A stretch of 64,000 nucleotides of DNA from the NCBI RefSeq assembly GCF_022682495.2, contig NC_071387.1:194286143-194350142 (forward strand), read 5' to 3'. The notes below the pieces were generated by a model. It was not told the DNA's origin. It searched no databases and worked only from the letters and a program-made list of their open reading frames with translations. Below, in pieces: positions 48,597 through 60,300 of this stretch; position 1 is the first letter of the stretch, and every line of letters starts with the position of its first letter. The DNA comes from Desmodus rotundus (Eukaryota; Chordata; Mammalia; Chiroptera; Phyllostomidae). Both the position numbers and the translations under genes were made by a program.

Positions 48597-49824
48597 TCAT
48601 TCCCAAAGCACATCTGCTAATGAAAAATAGAGCTACACTTGAAAGTGCCACCAACTGTTAACATTCTCTTGCCAGGCTGTACCAGGTGCTTTCTTCGATC
48701 CATTTATCAGGTCACCTCTCCCAGAATGATGGCCATCACTGTTCTCAAATAGGGGAGCCCATCATTTGCTGGGCAAACTAGGATATTAAAAAACACAGAG
48801 TCACCATACTGAATTAGTTTTCCACTTGGCTTAGAGGAAAGTATGCACACAAATTTTGCTCATGAGTACAACATAGATTAAATTCATGGGTAATATGTGA
48901 TACAACATATATATGGATGCAATATATAATTAATGTACATAAATAACATACAATATAACATATTTTAGTGTCAGCAAAGTCAATTGCCTACCTATTCTAA
49001 ATTTTATCAGAGGTCAGAGGAGGAAATAAATTAAAAGAAGATAACAGCATTGGCACTTAAACATTTTTTGTATTTATTACATATAGAATTAAAAAGAAAA
49101 AAAAAAGAAATGGAAAGGCAACCAATGATGTGATAAGTGCTGTATTAGGTATGTTTATTCTATAATTCACCTAATGCTAATGTTTACCTTATAAAAACTG
49201 AAGCATCTAAGAGAGGTTAGGAGAAAAGGTGGTGGAATCACTTGTCTGTAATCATCGTAAGGTTCTGCTTGTCCCGGTTCTCTCATGCTACAAATCACTG
49301 CAGGGAAGCTACACAAAATACAATGTTCTTTATTCACTGTTTCATGTTAGTAGCCTGACTATTAGTGATATTTAAACAATGCATTTGTTGGATATTTTAT
49401 TTATATATGTTATTTCATAGATAGATGTAATTTTTATCTCCCAATACATTTTACTGATTTTTCTTTCTGGCGAAATGCTTTATAACAATACTTATGTTAT
49501 ATAAAAGGAACATCAGTAACTGAAAAGCAACTGTCAAACTAGAATTCTGCCCTCACTTTTTTGAACTTAAACAATGTTTAGTCATTTGTGGGAAAAAAAA
49601 TAGAAACACTTTATCAAAACAGGCTTTACCAAAGAAAATATTTAAAACAGTATTTGGGAAAGAAGAAATATTATACCATTAAAATAATTTTAGATATAAA
49701 ATTGATTAAGATATTAATAAACATGTACATAACTCTGAATAAACTTTGAAGACCTAAAGGTAATGATAATAAATGTAATTTAGAGAATAATAAAAGAATC
49801 ATTCAACTAAAATTCTGTGTACAT
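48597..49824. other. AT-rich intergenic sequence
   Basis: No clear feature. The part 49150-49290 is weakly MIR-like ('aaaaactgaagcatctaaga', 'gagaggttagg') but not strong enough to call. Confidence 0.4.
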
Positions 49825-49831
49825 TAAAAAG

Positions 49832-50062
49832 ACAGAAGTAGCCCTGGCTTGTGTGGCTCAGTGAACTGAGTGCTGACCTATGAACCAAAGGGTCGCTGGC
49901 TCAATTCCCAGTCAGGGCACAGGCCTGGGTTGTGGGCCAGGTGCCCAGTAAGGGGCACAGGAGAGGCAACCACACATTGATGTTTCCCTCCCTCTTTTTC
50001 TCCCTCCCTTCCCATCTTTCTAAAAAATAAATTAATTAAATCTTAAAAAGAAAAACAGAAGT
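49832..50062 (+). mobile_element. Ves SINE, well preserved, with short target duplication
   Basis: Body 49841-50050: 'gccctggcttgtgtggctca', box-B-like 'ggctcaattcccagtcaggg', 'gaggcaaccacacattgatg', CT-rich end and A/T tail. 'acagaagt' lies at 49832-49839 and again at 50055-50062. The best preserved Ves in the window. Confidence 0.93.
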
Positions 50063-50227
50063 GTGTTGATCAAAGTTAAAGAATGCTCTGATTTTTCTTC
50101 AGTATAATTGATTCATTGCATTTAAATTTCTTTATAATGCTTAATGTAAACATTAGAAGAATAAAAATTTATTTCAAAATAATAGAGGAGAAGTAACACA
50201 CGAAAGGTTACTCGACTCCACTCCAGG

Positions 50228-50863
50228 AAGACAAACAACCCAATTAAAAAATGGGCAAAGGACTTGAACAGACACTTCTCCAAGGAAGACATACAGAGGG
50301 CCCAGAGACATATGAAAAGATGCTCAGCATCACTAGCCATCAGAGAGATGCAAATTAAAACCACAATGAGGTATCATCTCACACCAGTCAGAATGGCCAA
50401 CATAAACAAATCCACAAACAAATGTTGGAGAGGATGTGGAGAAAAGGGAACCCTTGTGCACTGTTGGTGGGAATGCAGACTGGTGAGGCCACTGTGGAAA
50501 ACAATATGGAATTTCCTCAGAAAACTAAAAATGGAACTGCCCTTTGACCCAGTAATTCCGCTGCTGGGATTATACCCTAAGAACACTGAAACACCAATCC
50601 AAAAGAATCTGTGCACCCCAATGTTCATAGCAGCACAATTTACAATAGCCAAGTACTGGAAGCAACCGAAGTGCCCATCAGCAAACGAGTGGATCCAAAA
50701 ACTATGGTATATTTACACAATGGAATTCTACGCAGCAGAGAGAAAGAAGGAGCTTATACCCTTTGCAACAGCATGGATGAAACTGGAGAGCATTATGCTA
50801 AGTGAAATAAGCCAGGAAGTGAGGGACAAGTACCATATGATCTCACCTTTAACTGGAACATAA
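50228..50863 (+). pseudogene. L1 ORF2 C-terminal fragment, frame intact to natural stop
   Basis: ORF2p is the L1 endonuclease and reverse transcriptase. Only its last ~210 residues are present, beyond the catalytic domains. Visible blocks: [20 protein letters not shown], then [20 protein letters not shown] with the C-terminal Cys/His motif, [20 protein letters not shown] and [19 protein letters not shown]. The natural stop is at 50861-50863. There is no start codon of its own and no domain that could act alone. The intact frame is a mark of youth, not of function. Confidence 0.93.
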
Positions 50864-50933
50864 GCAATAGAAGAAAAAAGCAAACAAAATATAACCAGAG
50901 ACATTGAAGTTAAGAACAATCTAACAATAGCCA

Positions 50934-50961
50934 GGGCGGGGGTGGGGGGTGGGGGCGGGGA
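50934..50961 (+). other. G-tract in L1 3'UTR, possible G-quadruplex
   Basis: At least four runs of three or more G separated by one or two bases on the plus strand. Other copies here have a shorter version of this tract. Confidence 0.7.
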
Positions 50962-51517
50962 TAGTGGGAAGAGGGTATTACAGGAACTACTATAAAGGAC
51001 ACATGGACAAAACCAAGGGGGAGGGTGGAGAGGGGGGAGGGAGGTGGGTTCACCTGGGGTGGGGTAGAGGGATGGGGAGAAAAGGCATACAACTGTAATT
51101 GCATAACAATAAAAAAATAAATAAATAAATAAAATAAAATAAAATAATAAAAAAAAATGACAAAAATCAAAAAGTAGACATAGATAAGTAGAAAGTACAA
51201 CAATGATGCTGAAATATAGGAGACCATTCTGCATGGCGTGGGCCCAGCTCCCACTGAGAAAGGCCAGTGGGGAGCGAGGTCCAGCACACAGGACCCAGGC
51301 CCACAGATAGGTTCTCCCTGGGGAATCAGGTCCTCATTGTGCCTAGGCCACTTTGAGACTTGCTTTCTGCTAAAACTCCCTCACCCTGAATTGAGGCAGC
51401 AAACATTTACTGCATATCTTTAAAGTAACTTCCTAAAATCTATGCTAAACCTTCCAAGGACGAGTGTAACCAGTTCAACCACTTTTCCCTTTACATTTGC
51501 AAATATCCTTCCTCTCT

Positions 51518-51542
51518 GGCCTTTTGGCTAAGATCAAGTGTA
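51518..51542 (+). other. 25-nt exact match to U2 snRNA nucleotides 11-35 inside the LTR
   Basis: The sequence from 'ggccttttggctaag' through 'atcaagtgta' equals the 5' region of vertebrate U2 snRNA, including stem-loop I. Matching resumes weakly upstream ('ctctc'). The match stops inside the branch-point recognition element (U2 33-38). The rest of U2 is absent, so this is not an snRNA gene. Confidence 0.88.
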
Positions 51543-51632
51543 ATTAACAACACCCTCTCCTTTGTTTTCTGTAACTGCCTAAAGTGCATAGTAAATGAGG
51601 ATCATCCTGAACAGTAATGTGCCCAGAAAAGC

Positions 51633-51638
51633 AATAAA
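51633..51638 (+). promoter_or_regulatory. LTR polyadenylation signal
   Basis: 'aataaa' 113 bases before the LTR end, placed as expected at the end of the R region. Confidence 0.75.
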
Positions 51639-51864
51639 AGCCTGTCCAGGCAAGGGTCGGGGCACTCTCCTCTTGAGAGAGTGGCTGTGCCATCCCTTTT
51701 CCTCCACGGGACTCTGTAGTCTGTGTGTATGTGTCTATTGATCCTCATCACTGAAATACATCAAGAAAAATGTGTATTTAAAATACTGATTATTGGCCCA
51801 AAATTATCACCTAAAGTAGACATAGATTGAATGGAAAATTTTAAAATATGTTATAAAAACACAC

Positions 51865-52030
51865 TTTTTTTTTCAGAGACAAAGGACTTTATTACTGATG
51901 GCAAAGTAGTAAGCACAAGTTCACGTTCATTTACATCCATCTCTCATGTCCCTCAGTACCCACAGGCATCATTCAAAGAGCCCTTAACATATTTTTGCAT
52001 AAGCAGTGGTTTCACTAGATAGGTGAAAAC
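51865..52030 (-). pseudogene. Processed-transcript-like 3' end
   Basis: A run of nine T (51865-51873) with 'tttatt' 15 bases to its right reads, on the minus strand, as 'cagtaataaagtcctttgtc' followed by poly-A. That is the structure of a retroposed mRNA 3' end. The upstream part has no open frame I can identify and no parent gene is recognised. The limit at 52030 is an estimate. Confidence 0.45.
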
Positions 52031-52051
52031 TGAATTTAGAGGATTTGCTTC

Positions 52052-52210
52052 TTTTTTTTCATAATGAGAGGTTTTTATTGCTTTGAGGCCAATATTTTAG
52101 TTTCTAATTTGACATAAATATCTCACTTATGAGAAATACAAACTACGGAATACTATTTTTCATTTACACTTTTGGAGAACAACAAATTAATGGCATACTG
52201 CCTTGTTCTC
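52052..52210 (-). pseudogene. Second processed-transcript-like 3' end
   Basis: A run of eight T (52052-52059) with 'tttatt' at 52074-52079 reads on the minus strand as 'caataaaaacctctcattat' followed by poly-A. The parent gene is not recognised and the far end is uncertain. Confidence 0.4.
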
Positions 52211-52353
52211 GATTACATTGCTGGTTAGTATAAAATCTCATTACTCTATTAAGCAATCTGTATTCAAATTCAATATACCCATGCATTTGTATTAGTTATC
52301 GATTGCAATAATAATGCTTTGTGACAAACTATCACAAACTTAATGGTTTCCAG

Positions 52354-52553
52354 GGGTGTCCAACCTGAGGCCCATGGGCCCCATGCAGCCCAGAATGGCT
52401 GTGAATGTGGCCAACCACAAAATTGTAAATTTACTTAAAACAATATGACATTTTTTAAAATCATGTTTTGCAAAGTATTTAATGTGTGGCTGAAGACAAC
52501 TCTTTTTCTTTCAGTCTGGAGTAGACACACCAAAAGGTTGGGCACTGCTGGAA
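52354..52553. repeat. hAT-like MITE (~200 bp)
   Basis: The left end 'caggggtgtccaacc' and the reversed right end 'cagcagtgcccaacc' agree at 12 of 15 positions. The interior ('gaggcccatgggccccatgc', 'atttaatgtgtggctgaaga') resembles a hAT-type nonautonomous element I remember from mammals. An 8-bp target duplication is not evident. Confidence 0.6.
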
Positions 52554-52794
52554 CAGTTTTGAACTCTCATAAAAGTATTAATCAGTGATTTTGGCAGATT
52601 AGTTTTTTCTAGTCTCATCTGGCCTCCATTGCATTTCTGGAATCAGATACTGTTGATGGGCTTTTAACTGGCACTACTGAGCTCTTTTTCTTGTGCTTCT
52701 CACATCATTCCAATAGGCTAGTGTGGACAGGTTCACATGGTAAAGGCAGAGGTACAAAGGCAAGGAAGCCTAATCTTGAAAGTGTCCTTTTTTA

Positions 52795-53145
52795 AAAATC
52801 ATTTCTGCTATCACAGTTGTCTTCTCTTTTTCCCCTCTGTCCCCCTCCACGTAGCCCTGTTCCCACTCCTTCCTCAGTCAATCCCCTTCCTCAGTCAATC
52901 CCCCCATGCATAAATGTTGTTTGGTTAATCTCTCCACCATCTTTCATCCAGTCCCCCCACCCCTCTGGCAACTGTCAGTCTCTTCCTTGTATCTACACTT
53001 CTATTTCTATTTCGCTTGTTAGTTTATTATGTTTATTAGATTCTACAAATAAGTGAGATCATGTGTGGTATTTGTCTTTCACTTCCTGTCGTATTTCACT
53101 TAACATAATATTCTCCAGGTCCACTCATGCTATCACAAAAGGTAA
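52795..53145 (-). mobile_element. L1 3'UTR, antisense, diverged
   Basis: The plus strand gives a degenerate tail, 'atcacagttgtcttctcttt', a C-rich block with an internal repeat of 'tcctcagtcaatcccc' (52871-52886 and 52888-52903), 'gagatcatgtgtggtatttg' and 'tttcacttaacataatattc'. That is an L1 3'UTR and ORF2 end in reverse, older than the other bat L1 copies. Confidence 0.78.
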
Positions 53146-53399
53146 GGCAAACCTTTATTTGCATCCTGCTCTCCAACATTGCCCTGGCCCACAAAGCAGT
53201 CACATGGCTGAACTCAGAATCAGGGAATAGGAAAATAAGCTCCACCTCTTTATTAAGATTAATTTGAAAGCCACATATTAAAGGGCATTGTTACAGGAGA
53301 GACAACTATTAGAGAGATTAATGTAATCGATCTGCCATCCCTTGATTCAGTCATTCATTTCATTTACAGGAACGTTTCTACATATATACTTGGACATGT

Positions 53400-53620
53400 G
53401 TGGCATGATCTAGGAATAATAATATTTAGTAAAATATTCTTTAAAGCTAGAAACTAAAATATGACTAGCACAAAAAATAATGAGCATCTATCAATAAGGG
53501 AGAAAAATTATTACAAAGGAATATTCTGTAACTACTAAAATTATGTAACACAAAGTGAAAAACCAATATGCAAAATAGGATACTTATGCGCTATGATTTT
53601 AATATATCAAGTATGCTTAG
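53400..53620 (+). mobile_element. Possible very old L1 3' fragment
   Basis: 'aaggaatattctgtaactac' with 'aaaattatg' and 'gaaaaaccaatatgcaaaat' follow the order of an L1 ORF2 end or 3'UTR, with heavy divergence. Confidence 0.35.
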
Positions 53621-56600
53621 ATATCTCTGCAGGAACAGTAAATGCATTAAAGAGCACTGAGCAATCGCAGTGTTCATATAATCTTACCATGTACAATGTG
53701 CCTTTCATTCTTTTCAAATTCTGTACCATAGACATTCATTACCTATTTTACTTATTACCAACGTTTTTCACATAACTTGTGAATATTATTTTATATACCA
53801 CACCAATTAATACAGAAGGCAACTATAAAATACTTCCAAACAGGAAGATATTTCTAATATGTTTTTGAAACCAAATCACCTGTCCTTTAGTCTGAATTAA
53901 AATAAATTGTACTATGTAGCAGAGACAGATTACTCAAAATATATAAATTTCATAAAAGCCGTATGAATTGCCAACAGTTTCGTTTGCCTAGAACTTGAGT
54001 TAATGAATGTGGCTGTGGCCTTCTCTGTTATTTATTTAGGTAATTATATCTACATTTAGTTTTTGCTAAAAATACGACACTCTCCTTACAGGAAGAGACA
54101 ATGTTTTCCCTTCTGTCCCTTCTATTGCTGCCGGGAGTAAGAAGAAATATAACACAACGGAAGCACAGTACGATTTGGAGAGAACAGGAGAACTGTCACA
54201 CATGGCCCAGACTTAGCACTATTCAAATATGAGCAACTTGTACATTTATTTATTCTTTTTCCTCAGTGTCAATCTCCATTCCTTGGGAAAAAAATAACTG
54301 GGAGGAAGCATGTCTACAGGCAGTGATAGTTTAAATATTTCTAGTCCAATTTTTATTATACCCTGCCAGTTGTTATGATGAATTATTCTGACTTCTTAAC
54401 GCTTCACATTAGTAAATACAGTAAGTCTTATACTCTCCTTCATAAGCATGACACATTTTTTTCTGCTTAAAACAAAAAAAGGTAAAGGGATAGATAATAC
54501 ATTGTTTTCTCCATAATGGTTTTATCAATTTAAGTGAATCATTTTATATTTTAATATACAAAGAATAAAATTCAATAAAAGTGAATCACATTTAAAATAT
54601 TTAAGGCCGTTTTCTTGCTGTTTGTAAGACAGATGGCAACGTTTCTAAAGTTATAAATTTAAATTATAGTGTATGTGCCACTGGGTATTCATATGCATAT
54701 TTTCAGATATATTTTACTTATTTTCATAAATATGTAAATATTTTGTTTCATCTTTGGGGACAAAATCAGTGTATTACATCCAAATAATAATCTAAAGGGA
54801 ACAAATATCTATTGAACTTGGTTCCAAAATTTATAATGAATATGATTTGCCAACATAAATGACTTTCATGAACTGACATTTCAAAGTGAATTTCATATTG
54901 AAAAGAGAAACAGTTATCACTGGTGTTAAAGTTAAAGATATTGTATATTGGCTTTAAAATGGAAAAACATAGAGAATAACAAATTAAGGGAAAAAGTTTA
55001 GGGACTGAAATAAAAACAATAACAAATCAAAACAAACAAACATAGAATTAGAAAAGTTATACTCACTTCTAAATAAGGCATTAATTATTTTCTTATTTAT
55101 CATGTTTTTTCCTTAAGAGTTTAATTTAAAAAGTCATTTTAGTTAAAGCTGCAACTGAAATTGACTCTTTCAACATTAATTAATTTATATGAAAGGGCAG
55201 TTTATATATAGACAAAAATCAAATATTCTGTTAGAAGTTAATGATGTGCATCTATATGTCCCTATAAATCAATCGTGTTACAGAATTTCTGAGTTGAAAA
55301 CAATCGACCTTCACTGAACTTTATCTAGCGTCATGTACACGGTGAGCTCACATCCCACCCTGATGGCAGTCCACATTATCAGATCTTTGGGAAAGTCAAA
55401 TTTCTCGATATTCAGTAATTACATAGCAAAACTAATTAGTGAAAGGCCTACAAAACTAGTGTTAAAGGTGATTAAGCCAAGTTAATGATTACAAAAAAAT
55501 AATTATACTTCCACAGTGAACTTCAGAATTATAATTGGACTGTCTATCCCCATTAATTAGATATATTGGGGAAAATATTGGGGAAAATGAGCACACTGAA
55601 AAGTACATTTTTTAGAAATCTCACATTTAGATGTGAGCTTTAGTATAATTCAATATCACTGATCTTCCAAAGTTAAGGGAAGACAATTTAGATTTCATTT
55701 TTCACAACAACCAGTAATTATCCAATTAAGGTTATTGCTGTTACTTTTTTTTCCCCTTCCAGACCAACTTCATCAAAAGAGCAATAATGCTTAACCAGAA
55801 GTCCAAACAAGTAGTAGCTGAATTTCCTGGTTGATTGCTCCTACCAGTGGAGTAAATGTGAAAGATTATATTTTATTCTGTTCTTTAATTGCTCCAGACA
55901 CAAAATAGAACATTTATACTAGACAATTCAATGATCATATATACACAAAACTTTTTGTTTAATTATTAACTGTTTTAACAACTCTTTTTTTTAGTGTTTA
56001 TATATAAAGTCAGGATCATTTTCATATTGCTATATAAAAGGTTGAAAAAATATACCTCATCAGCACACTATTCTTTGTATCAATGTAGACCCAGAGTGTG
56101 AAATAACACACTGGGGTGGACTGGCATGGTCATTTGGACTCTGTATTTTTCATAAAGGTCCTACACACAGGCATACACACATACACACTGGAAATAAATG
56201 AAAATAAAATATATACCCTCATAAGAATGATACGTTTAAATCATAATTATATTTGATGTTATATCATCAAATAGAGAAGTTATCCTAAAAAGTAGAATCA
56301 AAATTAAAAATATATATTTGTATTTAGAGTATTTTGCCGCAATACTAACCCATAAAAGAAACCCAGTAAATATGTTAAATAAAAGTTCCCGATTCAGAGA
56401 TAATCAAAATTTGTCCTAGTAAAAATCTCCAAAAGTTTGATATTCAAATGTTATTCACAGTTCATAATTTAAGAAGGAAGCATTATTTTTGATAAGTACC
56501 TGTTTACACATGTCCGTATCCAATTGGGTGGTAATATACGACAGAGAATGCATTTTAAAATTTAGCATTATAGCACTTGTTTATTGCAAGTTTTTCTTTG

Positions 56601-57224
56601 ACTGCAGTTGTTTTTAATTAGGTATCAAGGTCTTTGAGGAGATAAAACACATAAACTTCTGTTGATAAGTTACCAACAGAAATCCAGACTTTGCCAAAAA
56701 ATCAGAATGGTTTGAATTAAGAAGATTGAAGTCCACTCCCAACCTGAGGTACCATAAGCATGTGGTCATTCTGGTTCAGCCACGGGAACAAATCCACTGC
56801 AAGAATGAGAGGAATATAGGGGGCAGGGTAGGAATGAGGGAAGCCATGAACGTGGAGCAGCAGGGAGAACAAAGGCTAGAGGTGGATCAGAGACCTGGGG
56901 CATTGGAAGCAGGAAGCAGAAATGAATCTTGGGCAAAAGCGTACAAAGACTTTTCCTAGGATGTTTAGATAGGAACCTACAAAGTCTTCCCAAAGTGAAA
57001 AGTGGCTGAAATATGGAAAACCGAAAATCATGGGCCTGATGTCATTGCCTTTGAACACAATGTCTTTCAGAAAATAGTGCCTTCCTCTTCGCTTCCACAC
57101 TTTGAATTTGTGTTATGGCAAATTGTAACCCCGAGTCATATAGGAAAGTGATTTGGGGGAAATACAGTTTCCTGTGTTGCGTCTCAGTATGATTCTAAGG
57201 TGAGTAACACCATGCACCTTACTT
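53621..57224. other. Repeat-poor AT-rich intergenic sequence
   Basis: About 3.6 kb with no SINE, L1 or DNA transposon recognised. The part 56725-57120 is less AT-rich, with frames in two directions that have no domain features. Confidence 0.45.
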
Positions 57225-57310
57225 ACTTACCATCATATTCCCAGAGCAGAGGATGCAATGCATTGGTGATAAAAGTTGTGCAGTACATATTTGCTCAATT
57301 CAATGGACTT
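57225..57310 (+). mobile_element. Possible L2-type 3' tail
   Basis: 'accatcatattcccagagca', then 'gcagtacatatttgctcaat', resembles the conserved end of L2-class repeats. Short and diverged. Confidence 0.45.
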
Positions 57311-60300
57311 GAATATAATTCCATCAAATAAACAGGACAAAAGAAAAGATATTGGATCTGGCAATATACTAATTTAGCACTTGTGGATAATTTAGTGCTT
57401 ATTTTATTTGACTTAGAAGTGCACATTATTCAATATTGTCAGTAATTATATTTTCTAAAAATGCTATGTAGACACATTGATATATATATACATTTAAATA
57501 AGAACAACTGCTATATACTGATTGAGTTTTATGATAATATGGTACATGTACAGATATATGAAATGTGAGATTATTCATTATACCACTTTCATGTATAATT
57601 TATTTTGTGGGCTATTCTGTCTTACATAATAGTAAAGTATATTTTAAAAATGCCATTAAATTAAATTGAATATAATTAAAATTGTGATAAGTGGCTATAA
57701 CAAATAGAAAAATAAAATGAAATCACTAAAGTGGCATAATATTAATTCAAAGTAATGAATTGATATAATTTAAAAATGCAGTGATTTATTGTTTAGTTTA
57801 TTACTTAATATAATCTACTCATGAAAAAATACATTTCCCCTTTTAGATAAAGATACACACTAATAAATTACTCACAAAGTATTTCTTGGAACATTCACTG
57901 GATCAAGTAGACAGTATTGAAAATTAATAAAGAAAAAGTTTTAGTTTTCACATGAACTCTGCCCTTAAGCTGTTTACAAACCATTTGCATGAGTGTAAGT
58001 AACCTACTTTCAAGCACCCATCCTGGCAGTTAAATATCAGCCTTCTGACCACCAAGTCTAGAGTTCACCTGCCTCAAAGAAAACTAACATATATGCATAT
58101 ATGCATAGCTGTGGACACAGGCAATAGTGTGGTGAAGGTGGGGAGTGTGTAGGGGGCTTTGCATAAAGGGAAAAAAGGGGAAGAAATGGGAGACATCAGT
58201 AACTGTCAGCAATAAAACTATTTATTTTTTAAGGCGAAACTATCGTCATTATCCCTGCTTTTTGTCTACATTAAGCCTGCAAGTGATTTGGCCCAGAGCC
58301 TTTCTATCAACGTCATCATCCACAGACCAGAAGCTTTGGCATCCTGTGAGGGGTTATAAGCAAAACAAAATCTTGGGTCTGCTCCAAATTTCCAGCTCTC
58401 AGGTGATTGACATGTGGCTTAAAGTTTGAGAATAATTTACTTTAAAATAACATGTCACCCTAGTATTTAATTTCTAACCCGAGTCTCTTTCCCATCCCAA
58501 GCCCTCACTGATGGAGAGTACTGCTTCTCTACAGCAAATTTGTTTCTGTTTGATGCTGCTTAAAGCCTCTTCTCCGTTTCCTCGTCCCTCTCCCTTGTTG
58601 GCTTTCCTTTGAGAACCATACTTCCCTACACTTCTCCCATTAGCTGCTGATTGTTCCTTTACACTAACCATACACACCATGGGATCAATAACTGGGAGAA
58701 CAATTTCGTACCTTTCTTCTACTTTGTTGCCCCCTCCAAACTATTGTCATTCTGCTCTCTCATCAATATAGTTTGCTTCTTGGCAGACATAATATAAAAC
58801 AAAGTCAGGCCTGTGAGTATTTAACTCTACATTAGAGGATTAGCTCGTGTATTCACTTCTTCACAAAGCCAATTGACAAATGCAGTTGAGAGATCAGAAT
58901 AAAGTATCTGTCAAATTTTATTCTATTTAATACTTATTTTACGATCTCAACTTTTGCTGCTTCTAATGTCCTGTGGTGATAACATCAATTCCAAACCCTG
59001 ATCTGGTGGTGAATGCTGGAGTAATTTTAACAATCTTACTGCCTCTCCTTTCAAAAAAGATAAATACTTGCCGAAGCAAACATGCAAGTCATCTTGGAAG
59101 GCCATGCTTCACTACTGCTTGCTAATCATTAGTTGGCATGTACAGTTCTAACCAAATGGATTTTCTTTGTCATATTTGGAATAACAGTAGCATGTTGAAA
59201 AATCCCCAAGTGTCAAAAGTTGTCTTCAGTGCAGGCAAAATCAAGCAACGGAGACATATCAATGTATTTCTGTCCAATAGATTGGGATGCATCTTATTAA
59301 GGGTTAACTGTTCACTGAGAATTATTATATTGTTTCATAATCGTATTTTATTGAAATCAGAATGACGTATGATAAAGAATACTGAAGAGGATTGAGTGAA
59401 AAAATGACTTGAGGAGTGTGGGCACAGAATTAAAAAAAATGACTTTAATCTTCTAATTTAGGTCATAATTAATTATATAGATAACATAACAGCATTTTGT
59501 GTTAATATAAGGCCCACTGGTCTCTCCTTATACTGAGGATAATAATATTCATCATGGAATGAAGTTACTTTAATTTTTGCAATTTTAGAAAACATCTGCT
59601 AAAAGCAAAGCATAATACCATTTTTTTCGACAAAGATTTAGTCACACCAAAACTTTAAAAGTTGTTTGCAATATCCCTTCAGAAAGTGCTAGAAAGGACC
59701 AGGTAAAACCCTCTTCTTATTGTATGGCACCAACTGACGAAGGACATTATCAAAAATGGCACCCTGTATTTCCTATAACAACATTGTATGCTACAATATA
59801 CAATAGCCTACATCACTGCAGGCCCATGAAGTTTTATGTATATCTTTATGTATCTACTATGGATACATTTTAATGAATGTGAGTATCTTTCCATCCCCAC
59901 TTTAGAAAAGTATCATTTTTAACTCCCTTATGGTTTTACCAAGCCTTCAGATGTTAGCATACCCATTTACTATGAGCAGTGAGACATATGTGCCCAATTT
60001 CAAATTTCACTTATTCTGAATTGTTTCTTCTGTGTTCTACTGTATTAACCAGCATTGCTTATGGACCAACATAATCATATAAACAGGGCTAGTAATCTGT
60101 GTCCCATTTCCAAACAGACATGTTGGGGCTATGTGAATGCCAGAACTTTTAACATAGTTCCCTTACATTGGATCCTAATGAATTTGTCTTGTCGCTGGTT
60201 GTATGCTTTGGATTTATTTGTGTTTGTAACTCACACTTGCTCCGATTACACAGAAAAAAAGAAATCTAGAGTATTTATTTCAATATCTCCAGTTATCCTG

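Larger units (their letters stand above)
50228..51160 (+). mobile_element. Young 5'-truncated bat L1
   Basis: It carries the ORF2 C-terminal region with an uninterrupted frame, then the 3'UTR with an expanded G-rich tract (50934-50961). The end is 'gcataacaataaaaaa' with an (AATA)n-rich tail to about 51160. Intact frame and close match to the copies at 21.7 and 39 kb suggest a recent insertion. Target duplications are not evident at the sites I compared. Confidence 0.93.
51209..51756 (+). mobile_element. Solo ERV LTR with 6-bp target duplication
   Basis: The LTR 51215-51750 (536 bp) starts 'tataggagaccattctgc' (TG changed to TA) and ends 'ttgatcctcatca' (CA kept). 'ctgaaa' lies at 51209-51214 and 51751-51756; six bases is typical for class II (ERVK-like) integration. 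A polyadenylation signal is at 51633-51638 and a GC/CT-rich R/U5 follows. No internal genes, so a solitary LTR left by recombination. Confidence 0.82.
52291..53340 (+). mobile_element. Old LTR-like repeat split by two insertions
   Basis: The outer parts read in order: 'attagttatcgattgcaata' with 'acttaatggttt' (52291-52350), then 52560-52792 ('ggcagattagttttttctag', 'tcacatggtaaaggcagagg'), then 53146-53340 ('cacatggctgaactcagaat', 'aagggcattgttacaggaga'). These phrases resemble a common old mammalian LTR-type repeat, but I cannot name the family. A hAT-like MITE and an L1 3'UTR interrupt it. Confidence 0.45.

Noticed and set aside
49841..49915. tRNA-gene-like head with box A and box B
   Set aside because: It is the head of a Ves SINE. 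The other seven copies have the same head, and no functional tRNA fold with a CCA-adjacent acceptor is kept.
50728..51287. Two long minus-strand frames (168 and 125 codons)
   Set aside because: Antisense of an L1 ORF2 end and 3'UTR. The same Ser/Pro/Leu-rich pattern appears at every L1 end in the window.
51518..51542. Considered as a U2 snRNA gene or ordinary U2 retropseudogene
   Set aside because: Only 25 bases match, in the middle of an LTR with its own target duplication, without U2 promoter elements, the rest of U2, or an A tail.
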